This document shows, in pieces, positions 53,030 to 64,000 of a stretch of DNA of 64,000 bases. The translations under genes and the position numbers were made by a program. Position 1 is the stretch's first letter; each line of letters begins with the position of its first letter. This DNA is from Siphonodentalium dalli (taxonomy: Eukaryota; Mollusca; Scaphopoda; Gadilida; Siphonodentaliidae): assembly GCA_032622095.1 (NCBI GenBank), contig CP136066.1:183248716-183312715 (forward strand). The letters run 5' to 3'. The notes under the pieces are model-generated. The model ran no database searches, had not been told where the DNA came from, and saw only the letters and a list, made by a program, of their open reading frames with translations.

Positions 53030-54975
53030 CCTTATTTATGTGGGCAGTAGCCTCTATACGGGCGCCTGTGGCGCATAAGATACTATGGGTGGCGGGATGG
53101 GGGGGGTGGGATCTCATTAGACTTCTTATTATTTATGTGGGCAGTAGCCTCTATACGGGCGCCTGTGGCGCATAAGATACTATGGGTGGCGGGATGGGGG
53201 GGGGGTCGTGGGTGGGATCTCATTAGACTGCTTATTATTTATATGGGCAGTAGCCTCTATACGGGCGCCTGTGGCGCATAAGATACTATGGGTGGCGGGA
53301 TGGGGGGGGGCGTGGGTGGGATCTCATTAGACTGCTTATTATTTATGTGGGCAGTAGCCTCTATACGGGCGCCTGTGGCGCGTAAGATACTATGGGTGGC
53401 GGGATGGGGGGGCGTGGGTGGGATCTCATTAGACTTCTTATTATTTATGTGGGCAGTAGCCTCTATACGGGCGCCTGTGGCGCATAAGATACTATGGGTG
53501 GCGGGATGGGGGGGGGGTCGTGGGTGGGATCTCATTAGACTGCTTATTATTTATGTGGGCAGTAGCCTCTATACGGGCGCCTGTGGCGCATAAGATACTA
53601 TGGGTGGCGGGATGGGGGGGGCGTGGGTGGGATCTCATTAGACTGCTTATTATTTATGTGGGCAGTAGCCTCTATACGGGCGCCTGTGGCGCGTAAGATA
53701 CTATGGGTGGCGGGATGGGGGGGCGTGGGTGGGATCTCACTAGACTGCTTATTATTTATGTGGGCAGTAGCCTCTATACGGGCGCCTGTGGCGCATAAGA
53801 TACTATGGGTGGCGGGATGGGGGGGGGTGGGGGGATCTCATTAGACTGCTTATTATTTATGTGGGCAGTAGCCTCTATACGGGCGCCTGTGGCGCATAAG
53901 ATACTATGGGTGGCGGGATGGGGGGGGTGGGTGGGATCTCATTAGACTGCTTATTATTTATGTGGGCAGTAGCCTCTATACGGGCGCCTGTGGCGCGTAA
54001 GATACTATGGGTGGCGGGATGGGGGGGGTGGGTGGGATCTCATTAGACTGCTTATTATTTATGTGGGCAGTAGCCTCTATACGGGCGCCTGTGGCGCATA
54101 AGATACTATGGGTGGCGGGATGGGGGGGCGTGGGGGGGATCTCATTAGACTGCTTATTATTTATGTGGGCAGTAGCCTCTATACGGGCGCCTGTGGCGCA
54201 TAAGATACTATGGGTGGCGGGATGGGGGGGGCGTGGGTGGGATCTCATTAGACTGCTTATTATTTATGTGGGCAGTAGCCTCTATACGGGCGCCTGTGGC
54301 GCATAAGATACTATGGGTGGCGGGATGGGGGGGCGTGGGTGGGATCTCATTAGACTGCTTATTATTTATGTGGGCAGTAGCCTCTATACGGGCGCCTGTG
54401 GCGCATAAGATACTATGGGTGGCGGGATGGGGGGTGGGGGGATCTCATTAGACTGCTTATTATTTATGTGGGCAGTAGCCTCTATACGGGCGCCTGTGGC
54501 GCATAAGATACTATGGGTGGCGGGATGGTGGGGGTGGGTGGGATCTCATTAGACTGCTTATTATTTATGTGGGCAGTAGCCTCTATACGGGCGCCTGTGG
54601 CGCGTAAGATACTATGGGTGGCGGGATGGGGGGGGTGGGTGGGATCTCATTAGACTGCTTATTATTTATGTGGGCAGTAGCCTCTATACGGGCGCCTGTG
54701 GCGCATAAGATACTATGGGTGGCGGGATGGGGGGGGGGCGTGGGTGGGATCTCATTAGACTGCTTATTATTTATGTGGGCAGTAGCCTCTATACGGGCGC
54801 CTGTGGCGCATAAGATACTATGGGTGGCGGGATGGGGGGGCGTGGGTGGGATCTCATTAGACTGCTTATTATTTATGTGGGCAGTAGCCTCTATACGGGC
54901 GCCTGTGGCGCATAAGATACTATGGGTGGCGGGATGGGGGGGGGGGGTGGGTGGGATCTCATTAGACTGCTTATA
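53030..54975 (+). repeat. ~103-bp minisatellite, about 19 units, G-rich
   Basis: The landmark AGTAGCCTCTATACGGGCG occurs 19 times. Each unit contains GGGTGGCGGGATGGGGG then a GTGGGTGGG-type tract whose G-run length varies (unit length about 98-106). Long open frames on both strands (e.g. repeating WAVASIRAPVAHKILWVAGW) are by-products. Confidence 0.95.
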
Positions 54976-55445
54976 TGTGACTGTGTCAAGTTAGTAAAAA
55001 TGTCAAGATTAAGATAGAAGACATGTGTACCACATTGCGGCCATGATTCCTGGAACCACCATACATGTATGTCTCATCTATTATTCGAGCTCTATATACT
55101 CATTGGTATGATATATATCTCTTCCATTCAGCAAAATTAATTATCCATCGTCGTTCCTGTATTCGTGGAATTTTCTTTTGGAGGAGTAATTTTATAGTGG
55201 AAAACCCCTTTAAGTTTTGCAGAACATTGGTGATTAATTTGTACTGCAACATTGTTTGTCTTATTTGTGTGACACGTGCGTCGGGACATGATTCGTTCAG
55301 TTGCTATAATAATAATATTTAATTGATAAAAATGCATAAAATATGCATACAATACAATTAATCATCAATTTAGGAACAAGTCCTTTCGGACTTTTAGTCC
55401 CATCAACATATATTTATATTAGCATAAATTAATGTGAGTCAATTT
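54976..55445. other. no gene seen
   Basis: AT-rich; nothing recognised. Confidence 0.35.
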
Positions 55446-55934
55446 TTAAAAATCTGTTTCATATCTCCTGTGATACAAATGTACGTCGATTTGTTCTTTA
55501 AAGTGTAGAAGTGTTGGAGCTTCTACAACGATTTCTGGCAACGAGTTCCATTCTGCGCATACTCTGCTCGAAAAGAAAAACTTACGAATGTCCTTATTTT
55601 TGGAACAAATGTTTAGTTTCCATGAATGTCCCCTGGTCGATGTATATTGCGCTTTCTGAAAGAACTGATCCGGGATGGAATTATATTGACTGCGTAAATA
55701 TTTGTAGGTTTCGATGAGATCACTTCTTAGCCTTCTGTATTTAAGGGATTGTAGATTTAGAAATACCATTCTGTCTTCATATTCGTACTTTCTGTAACTA
55801 CAAACAAGGCGCGTTGCCCTTCTATGCATGGTTGTTATACCGGTGAGTATTGATGCATGTTTCATTCTTTTCTCCCAGCATATGTGTAATGTAACATTGG
55901 TTACGCCAAAATGCACCAGAAATCGCCATTTCAA
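55446..55934 (-). pseudogene. C-terminal fragment of a CR1/jockey-type LINE ORF2
   Basis: A 162-codon frame. From residue ~36, HRRATRLVCS, LNLQSLKYRRLRSDLIETYK, TRGHSWKL, FFFSSRVCAEWNSLPEIVVEAP and FKEQID follow the usual C-terminal pattern of such LINEs. The RT core is absent, so the copy is 5'-truncated. The first ~30 codons are probably flanking sequence. The frame is intact to its stop. Confidence 0.8.
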
Positions 55935-56162
55935 TATTGAATATTAAAAAATTTCCCAATTTTGGAAGGGGGACACCCACCTTCCATACCATCCCCCTTC
56001 TCGGCGCTCCACGCGCCTCGGAGCCGCGCAAGCGCGGCTATGGAATTATACCTATGGGCCGTATGAATACTTATAACCTTCCTACGCCTCTGCAACTGGT
56101 TAACAGGGCATCAAAATCGGAAAGATTGTAAACATATTTGCAAATTGTGGAACGAATGTAGA

Positions 56163-59100
56163 CACTTAATCAGATTCAACATCATTTTCCTGCTTTCGTT
56201 CTGATTTGGTGACTTCGTGGTAAAGAATGTAACGAGGCGAGTCAAAAATGCATGGCAAAGTGTCATGTGTCAACACTGTACACACATAATATATCTGCCA
56301 AATAATTTCAATTTATATACTTTTGGAAATGGTAGGGTATTCCCTTTATAAAGATGTTCCTACTTACATTATATCTCTCCAAGTATTGACATAATAAACA
56401 AAAACTTAACCCTCCCCCAATTTCACAAATAACCGCATAGATGCGTCCATGCAGTTTGTGTCCACCAAATAAAGTGACAATGCACAGTTTACCTTGTCAT
56501 ATGGTGTAGAATCGTACGGGTACACTGATAATGTAAAACATCGTTCAAATCCTAGATTAGGGAGGTAATCAAATCCAAGATGGCGTCCAAGTTGGCCGCC
56601 AATATTTATATTGACACTCTTTTCACCAGATGTATGCTAACCGGACTAGATCGTCGCGAATGCTTTATATAATATGGCATTTTCTTGGATGGAGTCTGTA
56701 TCTTAATACGTATAAGGCAACTGGCTACGTAAAACCGATGATGGCGACCAAAATGACCGCCAAAATAAACAGAACTGTTCCGATAAAACGACCAACTTCT
56801 GAGTTGCAAGAAAATCGCATGGTATGACTGTTGTAGCTTATTTGTTGGTACATATATGTCATTGTGGCCAACGTGATCCGTATCTGAAGAAACGAGGTGC
56901 ATTAAGATAGTAACTGTTCATTAATTTCTCAAAATAACGACATCATATAATGTCAAATTGTCTAAATAGGACCGAATTTCAACCTGACATCCAATCATTT
57001 GGTGGTATATATGTCAATGTTCTTCTACACGATGCTACAACTGCAAAGAACCACATTAGTATAGCAATAATGGAAGCCACAATGCTGATTAAAACATGCC
57101 TATGCACTAATAGTTATATATTCAATTACCAATAACTAAAGGAGTTGTTCCATGCTAGTAGCACATTAGACCCGCAATCATAAACAGTCTGGAGATAACG
57201 GACCTATCACCATTCCCGATAATTGCGGATATGTTGTTTATACGAAAAGCTTGGGCAACTTTGTTCACATTACCCCGCTAATGTTGTCAATTGCTTACCT
57301 TGGTAGTTTGTTTCAACGTTCAATGAAGTGATGTTCCAATGTAATAGTGGACAATAATCACCAGCAATTTAGACCGAATTAAAATTGTTTTCTCTACATT
57401 TCCTCGGGGTGCCACCACGAACGGGAATTGGTGTTTGCATAAGCAGTTCTATTTCGTATTTGTTTAGTACTTCTCAACTCTGAGGATTTAGATAACAATG
57501 AACGGTTACAGGTTCGTTGCAAATACTCATTTTATGAACTATTCGCAGTGCCAACCGATAGCGTAAATCAATTTCCCACCAACGTACTATATTCATGGGT
57601 GTCTCAGTAGTGGCTGTCAAGTTAATGCGTTTGACGAGTTAATTCACAGGTTTGTGCCCTCACTGCCATATTATTTTATTTCACACCGGCAGTTCAAGAT
57701 TCGAGTCGCTGTCGCAAATTATTAATACATCTATTGAGCCTTTTGTTATGATGTTCATCCAGAGACGAAGAAATGATAAGTTTCTACCATATCTTATATT
57801 GGATAAAGCCTACCAATTCGTTAGACATTTAACCACCGATAACATGATTTCACCATGCTATTGATTATCAGCACTAAGTAACATACATCTAGCGGGTGAC
57901 ACGATTCCGTTGATATACGGATGATATATGAACATAATTTAATCATTAGCTGTCAACTCGGGGACACTGTAAAACAGTTGGTTGACACATGTGCACGGGC
58001 ATTTCTGCCAATTACGATAAGCCGAGAAGTTGCGATTCATGCGCCGGCTGCAATTGCATGCTTGTTAGTCCACTGTGGCAGTATTGTTGGATTCAATTGA
58101 CCTGACCAATCAAATGATGAAATCAAGTTACTCTTCATCTGGATACGTGATTGTTCCCATCACGTAATTGATTATCACAAGTAATTTATAAATGGCATGG
58201 GGATATATAATTGAAAACTGGACGAATTTTATTAATATTGGGACTAAATTAAAATTATAAGAAATAACTCTGTTTTCGATTTAATAAGGTGATGAGTTAG
58301 AATCGACAATTCTGAAGACAATTTAACTTTAATCGCATAGCCTTAGTCGAGACTAGATCGATTTATTAAATGTTACACTTAACTGGTTTTCAAAGGGAAA
58401 ACACGTACCATATTTCAACTCATGAAATATCTCGATCTAAATTCCTATCAGGTGTACACCTAAGAAAGTAGAGAGATTTGTAATAAAATATGCTTGATGC
58501 AAAGGGTGTTGCTACTTTCGAAGTTTCATATGTGTGGTATACTATGTGTAAGATTACTATATGCCTTGCCACCTGTCGCCGAAGAATCTATATTATGAGC
58601 AAATATGTCCAACAGCCATCAAATGTCCGACTGCGATTGTCTATATATGCCACACATTCAATCCAACGACAATAACTTGACAAGGACGTGTGTCATTGTC
58701 GAATATAGGACCGTCGCCACATGCAACGGTGGAACCTGCATGGTTTGATTGTATGGTGCTCACATGGTAAACTTAGTCAAATAATACCGACCAATTACGG
58801 CTTCAAATTCCCCAATATTAAGCTAAACATAAGGATTCAAACGCAATTGTTTCTGGGTCGTCTACTTAGATGAATGCACACAATAACTACCACACCTATG
58901 TACATATCTGATATTTGTGATTATCGTATGATTGCATATATGTTTTCGGTCAGATACATATAAATGTTTCACGCATATCGTACAGTGTATCCTGGGGAGA
59001 ATTAACAGAATCATTAATATTTGACATATGTCAGATAAATAGGTTGTTCCATTGCAGAAAATTGGCGATCGTGCTTAGGAGCTGCTACTTATTGTTTGTG

Positions 59101-60795
59101 TTAAAAGTACTCAACGGCTAGTATATTTCTCGAGAATGTCTTACATACACATATAGCGGATATACTCTATTTCGATCAGATAAGCTTTGTGTAGTCTGAG
59201 TGGTCTTCAGTGGGTAGTCGCTGGGTGGACCAACTAATTCCGCGGCTATGGCTGGTAACATGTGACCAACGAGTTGTCATCCCGTTGATTGAAATGGATT
59301 AGCATCAGCGAAAGGGACAACTTTAGTATGACAAGCATCATTCTAATGCCTGAACAATTGAGTATATGACATTTTGAACATGTCTTCTAACTGTGTGGCT
59401 TTCTAATCCTTGTACTTGAAATTTCATCTTTGGACAATTGCCTACATTGCTCCATACTGGTAGTTTTATCCTATTCGGGTACTGTACGTAATTCTCATAG
59501 TTGTGTACGTGTGTACCATTATCATTTAAAGCATTAGCATTTACAAATAAGCATAAATCCACGTGTGATGGGACCCTAGCAGCTGCGAGAATATAACGAC
59601 ACAAATACTTATTATGTCAGGTTTGTTTGAGATTTGTTTCGGTTATTTCAATGGAACATCACTCCACTGAACGTGAAAACCAATGACCCCAGTGCGCATT
59701 GACGACAATATTGGAGAGATATATAAATTAAGTTGTCCATCCTTTGCATACCCGCACTTATCAGGATTCTAAATTGGTTGTCATCGCTTGACGGTTTATG
59801 TAAGCGGGTCTAATGAGCCATTACCATGGGACACATACATTGGTTATTGAGGATTGAATATGTATATTTAGTCGGCATTGTAGCTTCGATTCTTATTGTA
59901 CTAATATAAAACTCAGCAGTTTCATCATCAAGCAGAACGTTGACTTGTGTACAACAAAATGGATGTCAGGTTGAAACACAGTCCCATTGTGGCAATTTGG
60001 CATTGTATGTCGATTTTGAGAAAAAAAATGAGCATTTACTTTCTCAATGCCAACAGTTTTATCGGATTATGATCACATTATCCACAGACATATATGCACG
60101 AACGATTAAGCTACACAGCTCATAACATGCAGATGCTATTGCAACTCAGAAGCCGGTAATTTTATCGGAACATTTTTGAGTTTTACGGCCGCCATTTTGG
60201 TCTCCATCATCGGTTTTACGTAACCGGATGACTTATACATATTACGATACAGCCTCTATGAAATAAAGATCAGTTACAATAAAGCACTTGCGATTTTCCA
60301 TTCCGGTGTGCACACTCGTTGTGTACAGAGTGCCAATATAAAACTTGGCGGCCATCTTGGACGCCATCTTGGATTTTAATACCTTCCTAATCTAGGATAT
60401 GAACGAAATCTTACATTCTACGTGTTCCCTGAGGGTTCTACCCTGTATGATACTATAAAATATGCATTGTCGATGTGTTATTGGAAACAACCTGCATGGA
60501 TGCATTTAAGTGGATATTTGTGAAATTGGGGTGAGGGTTAATATTTTGTCGATTAGTTTACCATTTGGAGATATATAATACAGATATGAACAACATTTTG
60601 TAGGGAATACTCTTCCATTTCCAAAAATATATAATTTGGAAGAATTCGACAGATATGCTTTATTTGCACAGAATTGACGCACGACACTTTGTCTGAATCG
60701 TCATGAATTTTTGACGCGTCACGCTACATATTTTACCATGACATCACGAAATCAGAACGAAAGCAAAAAAAACAATGTCGAATCTGATTAAGTGT
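56163..60795. mobile_element. 4.6-kb foldback element, arms at least 1.2 kb
   Basis: CACTTAATCAGATTC at 56163 is the inverse of GAATCTGATTAAGTGTG at 60795. Pairing can be followed inward: GCTTTCGTTCTGATTT (56195/60765), CCAAGATGGCGTCC (56574/60352), GGATGTCAGGTTGAAA (59970, inverse 56984), CATTAGACCCGC (57163, inverse 59805) and GAAGTGATGTTCCA (57325, inverse 59653). The central ~2 kb did not pair by eye. No transposase found. Terminal sequence differs from the two other foldback elements. Confidence 0.8.
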
Positions 60796-60894
60796 GAACA
60801 TTATCCCCATAAATTGCAACTATGTGGTCATTCTTTTCCATTTTGATGCCCGGTCAACCGGTTGTCTATTGCCTGTCAAACCGCTGAAATGTAT

Positions 60895-61062
60895 CTATTT
60901 TTCGGTAGGGTACCGTATGAAACATAGCGAAAATGAATATTTTGTCACCTATTTCGGCTCGGCGCCCTCTGAATTCGAAAACTAGAATAATTTTCCCATA
61001 AGAAAATGATGGTCGCATAAATTTCCCCGATGTGCGACGGTCACCCACAGCACAGCCTAGAC
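60895..61062 (-). repeat. inverted partner of 52474-52660
   Basis: Reverse complement match, including CGGCTCGGCGCCCTCTGAAT and GTGCGACGGTCACCC. The pair encloses the minisatellite, the LINE fragment and the foldback element (8.6 kb). Confidence 0.8.
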
Positions 61063-61334
61063 TAATGTTACAGGAAACACTGCAGTACGATGTTGTTCAA
61101 TAATCTATATGATACCACGGAAACAGCTTATGCGAATTAGCTACGAAACCGGGTTTGGCACATCCCACCCACCCATCTACCACACGTCAATGTACATATG
61201 TTAAACTTGTGTGACCTTGTTTCTTTTTCTTCATCGTGTATTTTGTTAAAGTATGTATACATTTACTGTTAACCAGGAGCTGGGTTAAGTTCGTTTTTGT
61301 CCCTCGAAATATTTATTTTCGGGGGACTATAGAA

Positions 61335-61380
61335 ACGGGCTCCGTCCGTCCGTCCGTTGAGCCGTCCGTCCGTCCGTCAC
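61335..61380 (+). repeat. (CCGT)n microsatellite
   Basis: GTCCGTCCGTCCGTTGAGCC then more CCGT units, preceded by a TTTTCGGGGGAC motif. Confidence 0.85.
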
Positions 61381-61385
61381 ACTTT

Positions 61386-61745
61386 TGAGTACCTTCATGG
61401 TGTAATCATCTCCTCCTACAGATTTCATCCAGAGATTTGAAACTTCAGAATATTGTTGCCCATATATTGAAGATGTGCAACATGTATATAGATGACGGAT
61501 TTTTTTTTATAGTTTTGATCGTAGATATTTGAAACTTCAGAGTATTGTTACCGACATTTGGAGATGTGCAACATGTATATAGATGACGGGAAAATTATTT
61601 TTTTACGGAGTTATTAACCCTTTTCGACTTAGAAAATGTCAACATTTTTTATAATTTTCTATATGAGGGAACATTTTTTGACAGAGTTATTAACCCTTTC
61701 GACTTAGAAAATGTCAACATTTTTTATAATTTTCTGTATGAGGCA
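61386..61745 (+). repeat. dispersed repeat with internal duplication
   Basis: TTTGAAACTTCAGAATATTG (61436) and the related TTTGAAACTTCAGAGTATTG (61527) each lead to GTGCAACATGTATATAGATG. GACTTAGAAAATGTCAACAT occurs at 61625 and 61700. Confidence 0.8.
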
Positions 61746-63180
61746 GGGGGCGAGACGTGAGGTGGGGTGGGTGGGTACCCGAGGCCGGAAACAGTTTTTG
61801 ACCACTTTTTTGCATTTTTTTTTCATTGACATATTTTCAACTGTTTTAAACATATTTGTTTATATCTTGTGCCTTGTTGCAATATGAGAAGCACTAATAC
61901 ATTCAATATTGTTATAATTACCCCCATCAGTTGATATAAAATGGAAAAATAGTGAATATTGTGGGGGGGGGGGGGTCCCAAAATTTTCATTGATTTTTTT
62001 TGCGCGCAAATTTTTTTTATTGTGTCTGTTTCAGATTGCTTGGCAGTTTTTATATTGAAAATTATTCATGGTGTAGTTCAATAAAAAAAATAGCTCTAGG
62101 GTACCCACCCTTTCTTGCATTTTTTTTTTCATAAAATTTTAGACACCCACCCTAAAACACCAAAGCTTTATGTTGGTCCCCTCTGTAAACGACCAACCGC
62201 TCTATATTGGTCCCTTCTTTGAAATACCAAATTATATGTTACTTCCTGTTTACAAACATGTGCAAGACACATATTTTCTTGGCTGATAATTATGCGATAA
62301 TCAGCAGTAATCAGCGATAATCTCAACTAAATTGAATTCTAAGCAATCAACAAAGGTAGAATATAATGTGATTATATTGGTAAATTTATAACCCAGCCTA
62401 TTCATCTGTGTGAATAGATGAAAAATATGTTGAATCCCCTGGAATGACAACAAAAAATAACTAGGGCCAGTGTTAGGGCCTATAATAGACTAAAATATTA
62501 CACAAAATTAAATTTATCTTTTTTTCAGACATCAACCAGCATCAACTAGTAGGCCTAGAGCGTATAGTAATACCAAAAAGGAAAATGTGCATATGAACCA
62601 GTGTACGAATTAGCTTTTATGTATGCCTGCATGACCACCGACCCGACCTCGCATTACGACTTAGGACTATAGGCCTAAAATAATGTTTAACCCTTTGAGT
62701 TTGAACGCGGATGGTCAATTTAGTGCCACATCCATATACACGGATGTGCACTTTAGTGACATGTGACCGTCGAGACGAGGTCACAGTAAGCGTAACGTCA
62801 TTGTGTTGGTGTATGAAAGATAACTCCAATTTGGTCTTCTGTTTACAGTATACCGGCTGTACTCTTGATTTGCTATTATATGTTTACCTGTGTCTACTAT
62901 ATATTAATAACTATACATTATGCTGATACATTATGAGAATACCGGCGGTTATTTGAACGAGTGTGAGCCCCGTGCCAGGGTGCTACTAATGCTCTGGGGC
63001 CATGGTGTTCGAAGGGTTAAAAATTAAATGAGTTGCCCCGTGTTGAGGGTCACATGGTCATAATTGTATCACTGATTAGCTGCTATTGTCAGACTGCATT
63101 AAGTTCACACCGGGTATAAAAAAATGGCAATGTAAAAAAAACACTCCTACGTCTCGCAACTTTTTTACCCCCCCCCCCCC
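61746..63180. other. no gene seen; homopolymer-rich
   Basis: G13 run near 61962, C13 run near 63168, many T runs. No coding signal. Confidence 0.35.
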
Positions 63181-63420
63181 CTGTATGAGGTTACATTTTA
63201 TGACAGAGTTATTAACCCTTTTTCGACTTAGAAAATGTCAACATTTTTGTTCTGTACGAGGGTACCTTCATGGTGTAATCAACTCCTCCTACAGTTTTGA
63301 TCGTAGATATTTGAAACTTCAGAGTATTGTTACCCACATATTGGAGATGGGCAACATGTATATAGGTGACGGAATTTTTTTTTTTTTATGGAGTTATTAA
63401 CCCTTTCGAACATTTCAACA
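63181..63420 (+). repeat. second copy of the 61386-61745 repeat
   Basis: Carries GACTTAGAAAATGTCAACAT (63223), TTTGAAACTTCAGAGTATTG (63310) and GGCAACATGTATATAGGTG (63350) in a different order. Confidence 0.8.
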
Positions 63421-64000
63421 TATTTTTTTATTTCTCTACCAAAGCGGCATCGACTTGCCACGTTTTCGGGGGACACTGTGGTCGGCTGACCTTTTATTGT
63501 TCCTTGTACCCAATCTATTTTGCATGTTCCTTAACTTACAAATAAAGTATGTAAAAAAAACATCGGAGTGTTGGAAAATACAAATTCAGTTCCCTGCATG
63601 CATGCTACTATTATCCTGATATGTCAAAAAATAAAGAGCGTCTGACGTTTGTGTGGAACGCTGGTAAGCAAACAGGTCATTTTAGCGGAATGTACAAAAA
63701 TTCACAAGACATTAAGTCAACTAAGCATGTGGACTCCGAAAGAGAGCTTTTCGAGATTATTTTCAATGAAATGGCAGCGCACACAGCGCTTCTGTTAGGT
63801 GCCTTCGGAATATTTGGGCTGAACAAACCGTTCTATAATGTTCCAGTCTCGAACTTGCTTGTTTCTGGTTGTTACCAAAGATGACATAGGATGGCGAATA
63901 TATATCAAACAATAGCGACTCTGAAAGGTTTAACGTTGAGAGCAATTAATTGTGCCAATTAACTATTCAACACCATGCAATCTACGATTTACGGTAACTT
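63421..64000. other. no supported gene
   Basis: An 87-codon frame at 63621-63884 (+) starts MSKNKERLTFVWNAGKQTG. It matches nothing recognised and lacks splice or promoter support. Confidence 0.25.

Noticed and set aside
53257-54994. Long open frames on both strands with repeated WAVASIRAPVAHKILW or similar
   Set aside because: Produced by the ~103-bp tandem array; no start context, splice sites or domain.

Overview
The window looks like nuclear DNA of an invertebrate animal, probably marine and possibly lophotrochozoan. Supporting signs are spliced genes with GT/AG introns, an EGF/mucin/ZP extracellular protein, an intronless rhodopsin-like GPCR, LINE remnants of at least three kinds and many non-autonomous DNA transposons. 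The taxon is inferred; nothing seen fixes it. No tRNA, rRNA, CRISPR array or bacterial-type operon was found.

Layout. 1-7.9 kb: intergenic DNA dominated by a 4.7-kb foldback element with ~1.35-kb inverted arms and a minisatellite core, followed by smaller inverted-repeat elements. 8.0-9.5 kb: a complete 500-residue class A GPCR in one exon (+). 9.6-12.4 kb: a 5'-truncated Tx1/L1-like LINE remnant just behind the GPCR, split by two oppositely oriented copies of one TTAA-flanked MITE. 12.7-21 kb: a second foldback element, several hairpin MITEs and tandem repeats. 22.66-27.27 kb: a MULE-like element whose long inverted termini are arrays of a dimeric ~340-bp repeat and which carries a C-terminal transposase fragment. 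27.6-30.5 kb: a decayed LINE with recognisable reverse-transcriptase motifs.

32.2-47.0 kb: the 3' ten exons of a spliced gene (+) for a secreted or extracellular protein. Domain order is an Ig/HYR-like extracellular segment, three EGF domains, a Thr/Pro-rich mucin-like stretch, a fourth EGF domain and a ZP domain. The exon set was built by matching splice phase by hand, and it gives one open frame of about 940 codons. The 5' end with the signal peptide was not found. Its introns are filled with MITEs. 51.35 kb: a probable first exon (signal peptide) of another secreted protein, whose splice donor lies at the head of a 38-bp minisatellite that repeats the donor.

53.0-55.0 kb: a 19-copy ~103-bp minisatellite with G-quadruplex-type runs in every unit. 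56.2-60.8 kb: a third large foldback element. 61.3-63.4 kb: simple and dispersed repeats.

The genes do not form a pathway that can be read from sequence. The main themes are one receptor gene, one matrix or surface protein gene, and an unusually dense set of inverted-repeat elements. Boundaries of repeats were set by eye and may be off by some bases.
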